A stretch of 64,000 nt of DNA, from positions 51,981,895-52,045,894 of the forward strand of contig NC_077235.1 in NCBI RefSeq assembly GCF_027887165.1. Reading direction: 5' to 3'. A model generated the notes under the pieces. The model had not been told where the DNA came from and did not search any database. It saw nothing but the letters and a program-made list of their open reading frames with translations. The DNA is from Monodelphis domestica. Taxonomy: Eukaryota > Chordata > Mammalia > Didelphimorphia > Didelphidae. The translations under genes and the position numbers were made by a program. This document shows positions 56,280 through 64,000 of this stretch, in pieces (the first letter of the stretch is position 1; every line of letters starts with the position of its first letter).

Positions 56280-57107
56280 GATGTTTCCCATAAATTTTGA
56301 TATGTTGTTTCCTTATTGTATACTCATTAATAAAATTATTGATTGTTTCTATAATTTGATCTTTGACCCATCTTGTTTTAGCATTAGATTATTTGTTCTC
56401 CAATTAATTTTTGGTCTATCTTTCCATGGAGCATTATTGATTATAATTTTTATTGTGTTATGATATGAAAAGGATGCATTTATTACTTCTACTTTTCTGC
56501 ATTTTGTTGTGACATTTTTATGCTCTGATACATGATTAATTTTTATGTAGGAGCCATGCACTGCTGAAAAGAAGATATATTCCTTTGTATTGCCATTCAA
56601 GTCTCTCCAGAGATCTATTCATTCTAACTTTTCTAAGATTTCATTCACTTCCTTTACCTTTTTCTTGTTTATTTTTTGCTTTGATTTATCTACAACTGAA
56701 AGGGGGAAGTTGAGGTTTCCCCACTAGTATAGTTTTACTGTGTATTTCTTCATGAATTTATTTAATTCATTTAATTTTCCTTTAAAAATTTAGAGGCTAT
56801 ACTCATTTGGTACATATATATATTTAATATTGATATTACTTCTTTGTTTATAGTACCTTTTAGCAAGATGTAATTTCCTTCCTCATCCTTTAATCAGATC
56901 TATTTTTGCTTTAGCTTTAGCTTTGCTTTAGTCTGAGTTCATTATTGCTTTTCCTGCTTTTTTACTTTAGATTATGCACAGTAAATTCTGCTCCAACCTC
57001 TTATCTTTACTCTGTGTGTATCACTGTGCCTCAAATTTTGTTTCTTATAAACATCACATCATAGGATTCTGGTTTTTAATCCTTTCTGCTATCTGCCTCT
57101 GATTTTT

Positions 57108-57304
57108 TAAAACCCTTACCTTCTGTCTTGGAGTCAATACTGTGTATCGGTTCCAAGGCAGAAGAGTGGTAAGGGCTAGGCAATGGAGGTCAAGTGACTT
57201 GCCCAGGGTCACACAGCTAGGAAGTGTCTGAGGCCAGATTTTAACCTAGGACCTCCCATCTCTAGGGCTGGCTCTCAATCTACTGAGCTACCCAGCTGAC
57301 CCCT
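57108..57304 (-). repeat. tRNA-derived marsupial SINE, near complete
   Basis: On the minus strand it reads the head ggtcagctgggtagctcagt, a B-box region, gtgtgaccctgggcaagtca, and the tail with accgatacacagtattgact. It is flanked by tctgcctctgatttt (57,093) and tctgcttctgtttta (57,305), a probable target-site duplication in L1d. The tail type suggests a SINE mobilised by an RTE-type LINE; that is inferred. Confidence 0.88.
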
Positions 57305-58625
57305 TCTGCTTCTGTTTTATGGGTAAGTTAATTCCATTCACATTCACAGTTATGATTACCAACTCTCTATTCCCCTCCATCTTATTTTCTTCTTTTGATA
57401 CTGATCTTTTTTCCTTTCACTCTGTTCCTCCTCACCAGTATTTTGCTTTTTATCACCTCCTAATTTCCCTTCCCTCCTATTACCAACTTCCTTCTCTATA
57501 GAGTAAGATAGGATTCTATACTCCAGTGAGTTATTATGGTTGTTATTCCCTCTCTGAGACAGTTATGATGAGAGTAAAGTTTAAGTTCGCCACCCTCATC
57601 CTCCCCTCCATTGTAATAAGTTTTTCATGTCTCTTTATATTATACTTTACCTCATTCCATCTCTCTTTTCTCTTTTCTCTCAGTCCAATCCTCTTTTTCA
57701 CCCCTTGATTTTTTTTACATATTATCCTAATGAGCTTACATCTTAATCTGCTTACTAATAATAATTTTTAAGAATTACAAATATCCTCTTTCTATGTAGG
57801 AATGCATACATTTGATTTTATTGAGTCCCTTAAATTTTCCCTTTCTTATTTACCTTTTTAGGCTTCTCTTGGGTCTTGTGTTTAGACTTCAAATTTTCTG
57901 TTTAGGTCTGGTATTTCCCCCCAAAAATGCTTGGAAGTATTCTATTTTATTGAATGACCATTTTTCCTCTGGAAAAAAATATAATCTGTTTTGTTGGATA
58001 GATGACTCCGAGTTGTAAACCTCAATCTTTTGCCTCCCAGAATATTATATTCCATGCCTTCTGATCCTTTAATGTGGAATTGCTGAGTCCTGTGTGATCC
58101 TGATTGTAGCTCCAAGGTATTTTAATTGTTTCTTTCTGACTTCTTGCAGTACTTTCTCCTTGCCTTGGAGGCTCTTGAATTCAGCTATTATATTCCTGGG
58201 CATTGTCATTTAAGGATTTCTATCTGTGGATTCTTTCAATTTCTATTTTACTCTCCTGTTCAAGAATATCAGGGCAGTTTTCTTTGATAATTCTTGTATT
58301 GTGATGTCCAGACTTTTTTTTTTAATCACGGCTTTCAAGAAGTCCAATAATTCTTAAATTGTCTCTCCTGTATCTATTTTCCAGGTCACTTGTTTTTTCA
58401 AAGATATATTCCATGTTTTCTTCTATTTTTTTCATGCTTTTGATTTTGTTTTGTTTCTTGATGTCTCATGAAGTCATTAGATTCTACTTGCCCAATTCTA
58501 ATTTTTAAGAAATGGGTTTCTTCTGTCAGCTTTTGAGTCTCCTCTTCCTTTTAGCCCATTTCTTCTTGCATTGCTTTCATTTTTCTTCCCTGTTTTTCTT
58601 CTACCTCTCTTAATTGATTTTTAAA

Positions 58626-58779
58626 AACTCTTGCATTATGCCTTGACAGAAGAGTGGTAAGGGCTAGGCAATGGGGTTTAAGTAACTTGTCCAGGGTCAC
58701 ACAGCTGGGAAGTGTCTGAGGCCAGATTTGTACCTAGGACCTCCTGGCTCTCAATCCATTGATCTATCCATCTACCCCC
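58626..58779 (-). repeat. tRNA-derived marsupial SINE, same family as 57,108
   Basis: Has gacagaagagtggtaagggc, tccagggtcacacagctggg, and a decayed head. It is flanked by tcttaattgatttttaaa (58,608) and tcttaattgatttttgaaa (58,780), a clear target-site duplication in L1d ORF1. Confidence 0.92.
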
Positions 58780-59884
58780 TCTTAATTGATTTTTGAAATC
58801 CTTTTTGAGCCCTTCCAGAATCTAAATCCAATTCATTTTTTTAGGACTTTGAGTGTGTTTGCTTTGCTTTCACTGTCCCTTTCTGTGTCTGTGCCTTGCT
58901 CCTTGTCCCCATAAAAATCTCTATGGTTAGTTTTTTTAATGTTTGCTCATTTTCCCAATCTTTTAAAAGGAAGTGTCTGTTCTCTAGGAGGTTATGGAGC
59001 CTTCTTAAACTTTAGTCCTTCCCTGATGCTACCCTTAGTCTTATTTATGAGCTTCTGCAAGTTGCAGTTCTTCCAAGATAGTAATGATAGTCTGTTGACT
59101 GGGAGCTCTGAGAGCCACTTACCACTGCTGATTCAATTACCCCCTGAGACTGCTGATAGCTCAAATTCTAGCCTCAGACTTCTGCATAGGGTTTTGGTCT
59201 CACTCTGGGCTTGACCAGGTCAGACACACAGTACACAACAGATTGCCCTGCCTGGGGCTCTGCCTTAATCTTTGGCAAGCATCAGCCAAGCTCCCTCAAT
59301 TCAGTACCCTGGGAACTGCCCCTGCCAGGAATTCAGACCCAAGCTCTGGATCTACTGACTGCCCCAAACTGGAATCTAGATCCTCACCATAAGGCTGGGC
59401 TGGGATTCCTGGCCTTGCTCTGGGCCCACACAGATCAGACTGTGTAATACAGGCTGCCCTGTACTGGAATTTCAGGTCTTACCACAAGTTTATTTGGAAG
59501 TTTAATGGGTATAGGTTGGGTTGGATTATTAATGGCCTAAGTAGGGTCTCAGGGTCTGGATGTTGGCTTGGGCCCAGGTTTAGAACCTGGAAGAGTAGAT
59601 ATGAGGTGGGAGGAGAGCTTGCTATTTACTCATTGCTCCTTGCTGTAGACTCCTGTTAGATGTGCTCCCCTCTTACCCTAGGTGTTCTCTGCCTACCTTT
59701 CAAATTGTTTTCTTCCTGAAAGTTGCTTCACTCTATCTCCTTGTTGATTCTCACTCCTGTATTCATTTTGTGGTGTTATTTTAAGATTGGTTGGAGTGGA
59801 TTCTCATGATGGTTTCGTGCTTCCCTGCTTCTACTCTGCCATCTTGGCTCTAGAACTTGACCTCTACTTTCTATAAGGCAATTG

Positions 59885-60075
59885 GATGATGAATTTAAAA
59901 CTAGATGGGTCATCAAGTCCAACTCTTTAATTTTACTAATAAAGAAACTAAGGTAGACATAGGTTAAGTGATTTTACCAGGGTCACACAGCTAGTTGCTA
60001 TTAGAGGCAGGATTTGAACTTAGGTCTTCTTGAATCCAAGTCTATACAGTGTTCTATTCACTATAACTGAGGTGT
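59885..60075 (-). repeat. tRNA-derived SINE (MIR/MAR type)
   Basis: atgggtcatcaagtccaact, ccagggtcacacagctagtt, and the minus-strand B box (aggatttgaacttaggtctt). Confidence 0.88.
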
Positions 60076-60260
60076 TAAACAATGTTAGGGCTGTATGTGA
60101 CTCACAATAATGTGGTCCAAATTAGAATAAAATGTAATGGGGATATATTGAACAAAATAAATCAAAATATATAAAATATAGATAACATTAATATATGTTT
60201 TCTAAGTCAGTATGTGGCCAGTAGAAACTACTGATTCCCATCCCCCTGCCCCAAAAGATC
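60076..60260. repeat. Unnamed interspersed repeat
   Basis: Carries a gctgtatgtgactcacaataa stretch and a ttttctaagtcagtatgtgg stretch, a phrase order I associate with a common mammalian repeat but cannot name. Confidence 0.4.
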
Positions 60261-60765
60261 CCCTAACCCATCATGATTCCACATTACTATGACTTAGGAA
60301 GTTTTGTGGGGCTTCAGAAAGCAGTACAAGAAGGATAGAAGGAGCAAAATGATCACAGGCCTTTGAGGTTAGCAACCTATGTCATAATAAGCTATAGTTC
60401 TTTCCCTCCATATGCCTGGGTTATAGTTATAACCCTAGGTTAGTTATTATTCTATAGCCTCTCTAAGCCTCAGTTGTGAGCCAGATGACTTCTTTGACAG
60501 TATAAAGATCTTGAAAAGAGCCTATTAACTCTGTATAAATAGTCATGGCCCATCCTGGTCAGTCAAAATCAGATTTACATTGTGGTAAAGTCACAGCCTT
60601 AGGTGACATTATAAAGTTAAAATGGAAATCAGCCATTCTACCATTATTTTGTTCCCTGAACACTTTTGCCTCAGATATACAGATGAGCCAAAATTCTCTC
60701 TTGGACTTCTCCTAATAACTTTCTCCATTATCCACTTTTTGGCTGAGTGTATCACAGAACAGCAG
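60261..60765. other. No gene recognised
   Basis: Unassigned sequence without supportable features. Confidence 0.35.
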
Positions 60766-60769
60766 TGAA

Positions 60770-60975
60770 AACTTATCTAATGTTTTATGTATATTAACTC
60801 ATTTTAGCCGTACAATAATCCTGGGGGAAGGTGCTATTATCTCCATTTTTCAGATGAAGAAACTGAGGCTCAGAAAGAGTAAATTCACCTGGATCATGTA
60901 GCAAGTAAACATCACAAGGCAGGATTTGAAACTGGGTTTGCCCGACTCCAAGTCCAGTGTTCCAGCACCTACCCT
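60770..60975 (-). repeat. MIR-type SINE
   Basis: tattaactcattttagccgt, ccatttttcagatgaagaaa, then ggcaggatttgaaactgggt. Confidence 0.88.
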
Positions 60976-61189
60976 GTTTGAGAATATAATATCATTAGTT
61001 CAAGGTACTTCTCATCTAATTGTCTGCTGAGACAAAGAGTAAAACGAAGGATAAAAAAGCATGTCTCTAAAGACTACAATTCCATTAGAAATAATTTTTT
61101 ATGAATATCAATAATGCTTATGATGATATTTTAATAGCTCCTGTCTCTAGGTATCAGTAATACTTGCAACTCAGTAATTATGGGTCTCA

Positions 61190-61345
61190 TAAGGTCCTAG
61201 ATTTATATCTGGAATGGTCCTAAGAGGTTGTCCTACTCACTCATTTGACAGATAAGAAAACTAAGACTATGGGAGGGGAAAGGATTTGCCCAAAGTCAAA
61301 TCAATAGTTCCCACCAGAGCCTGTTTTCTAAACCCTGTGTTCTGA
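61190..61345 (-). repeat. tRNA-derived SINE, diverged
   Basis: ataaggtcctagatttatat, then catttgacagataagaaaac and a gcccaaagtcaaatcaat stretch. Confidence 0.7.
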
Positions 61346-61399
61346 TTTTAAACCCAGAGTGCATTGTCTGGACCCCTGATGCTGTCTTCTGGGCCACAG

Positions 61400-61605
61400 T
61401 AACTCCTGTCTCTTGATCTCAATAATGCCTGTCTCCGGGCCTTAATAATTTCTATCGCTGGTTCTTAATAATTTCTGTCTCCCAGTCTCAGCAACACCTG
61501 TCTCTGGGTCGTGATAACGCCTGTTTTAAGTCTCAATAACATCTGTCTTCTGGTCTCAATAATTCTTGTCCCCACATCTCAATAAGACTTGTCTCTAGGT
61601 CTCAA
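61400..61605. repeat. 23-bp minisatellite, about nine diverged units
   Basis: Units align to a taacncctgtctctgggtctcaa pattern with a period of 23 bp (one unit of 22). Unit starts are at about 61,400, 61,423, 61,446, 61,469, 61,492, 61,515, 61,537, 61,560 and 61,583. A single related unit lies apart at about 61,136-61,158. Confidence 0.88.
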
Positions 61606-62672
61606 GATATAAACAGATAAACATTTCACAACTAATTCTCCTGCCAAAGAGACATTTCATTCATTAAAGTGCAATCATCAAAACATCAGCTGTATGAAGT
61701 ATAAGAATTTTAGAAAGGAAAGAAAGAAAGAAAATTTCTTCCTAAGCTTACAGCTTGCTTAAGTGCCCAGAACATCATGAGGAATGAGCATAGCTTTTAA
61801 TCAAAGTAGCTCAATAGCTGAGACTTCTTTCACTGTGAGAATGGGGAAGAGTTGTCCCTTCTAAGGCTAATCTGGGCATAGTCAGCAACCCTGATCCTTG
61901 CCCCATCCTTCTACTGGACTAATAGGCAGGTCTGGGAAAGGAGGCAGCTGCCTATTGTGATATGATTTCAAGGAACCCAGAAAGTCTGCCTCACTTACTG
62001 GTGAGTGCCACAGTTTCTACCATCAAAGCAATGGAACAACCACAGAGATGGCAGCAATGGAGAAGGGAAATACATGGCCCCAAATCTGGAGGGACTAAAA
62101 ATAAGGGACTAAAGTAACAAAGTTCTCTACTAAAGTAGAGAACCAAATCTAGACATTACCCTCAACTGCCACCATGAGTCTTTAAGATGGTGCAAGGCCC
62201 AGGGGAAGAGAGTATCCTCTCTATCAATCCCAAGTTCATTTTAGTGTACAATTAAGAAGGCATTCAAACAATACCAATACCCACAGCCAGGAATCAACTT
62301 GTGATTCCTGTTGGGCAAAGCATTCTTTCAAAACCTGACCTTTTCCAAGCTCATTCGTGGCGGATCATCAGTCATCCTCTGCACCTGCATTAATTATCAA
62401 GAGGCAGCCTAAGTCAAGCACCTTTCCTTAGCTTGGAGATTTTGTTCTTCCTGTGATTTGTAGGTGTTTCATGGAGACCTATTAGACCATGATGTGAGAC
62501 TTGGTACCATTCTTCAATGACATCTTCTTCATGAGATCAAATGTTATAGAAAAGTCCTGTCTTATTGGGCTGCTTACTTATAAGGGAACTTGAATATGGT
62601 GTTCAGTGAATGGCACACATCAAACAGTACGATGGGTAACAATGGTTTGTTGATATTCACAGCCAAGCACAC
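61606..62672. other. No gene recognised; low repeat content
   Basis: About 1 kb without recognised repeats. The part 62,330-62,470 is repeat-free, with a TAATTA core at about 62,390, and could be conserved noncoding DNA. No ORF is supportable. Confidence 0.35.
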
Positions 62673-63211
62673 TGTGGGAGGCCAGGGCGATTCAGTCAGG
62701 AGACTTCTCTTGCTCCCACTTCACAGGGGGTAGCATGCGGAATGATGGCGTGGATGAGCAGTGGGACATACTTCTCTGTCAAATGTACAGAAATTGGGGG
62801 GGACCCAAGTTTACATAGGATTTATAGACAAAGGGCCTGCAGTAGCAACTGTCATGTCACTGACAGGGCAGTGGGGTCAGGGAATATGGACCAATAGGAA
62901 AGGGGGAGACAGTCTATAAAAACTAACCAAGAAGGCCTGCTCAGGATGAAGAAGGTAAAGTTAGAACTATGCCCCATCAGCAAGTGTTCAGGGGAGGTTC
63001 AGCACCCTGTTCTCATTTTGTGCTAAGCATACCTGCACTATATAACAGGAGCCCAGCCTGGAACAGTCGAGTCATAGATATAAAATCTGGCTACTCAGTG
63101 AAAAAAAACCCTTCTGAGATTCCTACATCTGTGAAGCTCAGCTTTATCCTTCCCAAAAGAAAGTTAATCAAATCCATGCTGTACCTTCCTCCCAAAAGAA
63201 AGCACACCTCA
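62673..63211. mobile_element. Probable solo LTR
   Basis: 539 bp beginning TGTGGGAGG and ending ACACCTCA, with cacac on both sides (62,668-62,672 and 63,212-63,216), a possible 5-bp duplication. It holds a CCAAT-like accaatagg and a TATAAAA at about 62,917 in the plus direction. The short, simple duplication could be chance. No viral genes are present. The 84-aa ORF at 62,969-63,223 lies mostly inside it and is not a gene. Confidence 0.5.
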
Positions 63212-63317
63212 CACACTGTATAGGGGCTTCCTTGATTTCAGCAATCATTGCTGAGGCATTTTATTACCTGCTAGAAGAAGGCGTTCTGTGGCTTTGGACT
63301 TTTAAGTATAGGGACGT

Positions 63318-63545
63318 TGAAGCTAGGTGTCACAGTGGATAGAGTGTTGGCCTTGGGGTCAAGAAGACCTGAGGTAAAATTGAGCCTCTTACACTTGCTG
63401 TGTTACCTGGCACAAGTCACCCTCTGTCTGATTTAGTTTTATCAACCATAAAATGGGAATAATAATAGTACCTTCTTCTCGGATTGTCACAAGGATCAAA
63501 TGAGATAATATTTGTAAAGTGCTTAGCAAAGCCTGCCACTATGCT
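63318..63545 (+). repeat. tRNA-derived SINE with MIR-like 3' end, near complete
   Basis: agctaggtgtcacagtggat (A-box head), tcaagaagacctgaggtaaa (decayed B box), ataaaatgggaataataata, then caaatgagataatatttgta and agtgcttagca. Confidence 0.9.
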
Positions 63546-64000
63546 TACTTCTCTCCCTCCCCCACTTCTTATAAACATGCTTTATTGATGCTTTTTTTCC
63601 TCAAAAATTACTTCCACTTTCCAGTAATAGAAGAACCCTTATAACCAACAGGTACAGTTAGGAAAGCATCACCGCATATTGGCCAGGTCTGTCAGTGTAT
63701 CCCCCATTCCACACCAGTAGTTTACCACTTCTCTTCTAAGATGAGGGGTATATGTTTCATTATCAGTCCTACAGAGTCAAGACTTGTCAATACTTGAATG
63801 TGGAACATAGGGACACTTTCTGGGATGCTAGGCATTGATTAATTTGGTGTTTTCTAGGTCAGTACAGTGAACCTCGATCCACATTTCTTAACCTTGACAC
63901 TTGATCTTTTGGGATTTGGGATTGGACTTTGGCAAAAAAATTTGCCATCACTGAAGTAGCAACTGCTATGGAAAGGTGGTATGCTCTACAATATAGGTAT
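63546..64000. other. No gene recognised
   Basis: Unassigned to the window end. The text tttgccatcactg near 63,940 resembles the hAT end at 48,189 but lacks a convincing partner. Confidence 0.35.

Larger units (their letters stand above)
46890..57350 (-). pseudogene. L1d ORF2 pseudogene, scattered by insertions
   Basis: Pieces include [27 protein letters not shown] (46,890-47,114), the decayed cysteine-rich region (47,142-47,354), the YKINSHKSSAFL region (48,713-48,949), the DAEKAF...HKIQ segment with SRLKQGYPLSPILF (49,943-50,167, motif B mutated), and the SYHNTIKI endonuclease end (56,349-56,600). Multiple stops and frameshifts. Confidence 0.75.
46785..59855 (-). mobile_element. L1d, old full-length L1 locus with seven nested insertions
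   Basis: Minus-strand L1 text runs in order from the ORF2 C-terminus (about 46,880-47,360), through the ORF2 middle and reverse transcriptase region, the endonuclease (56,280-57,090), the inter-ORF spacer (57,360-57,830) and ORF1 (about 57,840-58,870), to the 5' UTR. The 5' end is near 59,855, in gccatcttggctctagaac. L1d parts are 46,785-47,873, 48,190-49,024, 49,931-50,526, 54,839-55,361, 56,280-57,107, 57,305-58,625 and 58,780-59,855. The inserted elements are listed separately. All frames are broken. Confidence 0.82.

Noticed and set aside
57108..57304. tRNA gene
   Set aside because: The A and B boxes belong to a tRNA-derived SINE with a long tail and target duplication. No cloverleaf with a proper acceptor stem is seen. 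The same holds for the other SINEs.
61400..61605. CRISPR array
   Set aside because: Units are directly adjacent with no spacers, and the genome is vertebrate. It is a minisatellite.

Overview
This window is repeat-rich vertebrate DNA from a marsupial. The evidence is several marsupial-style L1 elements with a long purine-rich spacer between ORF1 and ORF2, many tRNA-derived SINEs of marsupial type, L2 and L3/CR1 LINEs, MIR-type SINEs, solo LTRs, and olfactory receptor remnants. I cannot name the species from sequence alone; an opossum- or dasyurid-like genome would fit. I find no intact host gene. The only intact protein-coding genes are the two ORFs of one L1.

Left part (1-8,005): old L1, MIR and SINE fragments, and a decayed olfactory receptor pseudogene on the minus strand (about 5,130-5,945). 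Next is a three-level nest. A very old L1 (L1a, 6,960-8,005 and 21,490-21,830) was broken by a full-length but dead L1 (L1b, about 8,006-21,489). L1b in turn received a solo LTR at its ORF2 start (12,066-12,790) and, inside its ORF1, a full-length L1 with both ORFs open (L1c, 13,991-20,346, minus strand). L1c has a 14-bp perfect target-site duplication, a T-run of about 20 bases (its A-tail), a CpG-rich 5' UTR with YY1- and ETS-type sites at the 5' end, ORF1 (321 aa), a 532-bp G-rich spacer, and ORF2 (1,268 aa) with all endonuclease, reverse transcriptase and cysteine-rich motifs. It is a good candidate for a recently active, perhaps still active, retrotransposon.

Middle part (21,830-46,780): L3/CR1 and L2 LINE pieces, SINEs, solo LTRs, microsatellites and a second olfactory receptor pseudogene (35,985-36,890, plus strand). 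An L3 copy (39,560-43,615) carries a short L1 derivative of about 670 bp, in which an L1 5' end is fused directly to an L1 3' end and the whole is flanked by its own target-site duplication. It also carries an LTR that was itself hit by a 5'-truncated L1.

Right part (46,785-59,855): a second nested locus. An old full-length minus-strand L1 (L1d) is interrupted by a 316-bp hAT-type DNA transposon with an 8-bp duplication, a truncated L1, an internally deleted L1 (L1f) that appears to carry a 3' transduction, a solo LTR with a long (GA)n tract, and two SINEs. The last 4 kb hold SINEs, a diverged 23-bp minisatellite and another solo LTR.

The biology is therefore that of retrotransposons. L1 supplies the enzymes, and the SINEs and short L1 derivatives are probable users of LINE machinery. 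Family names for SINEs and LTRs are hedged because no repeat library could be searched.
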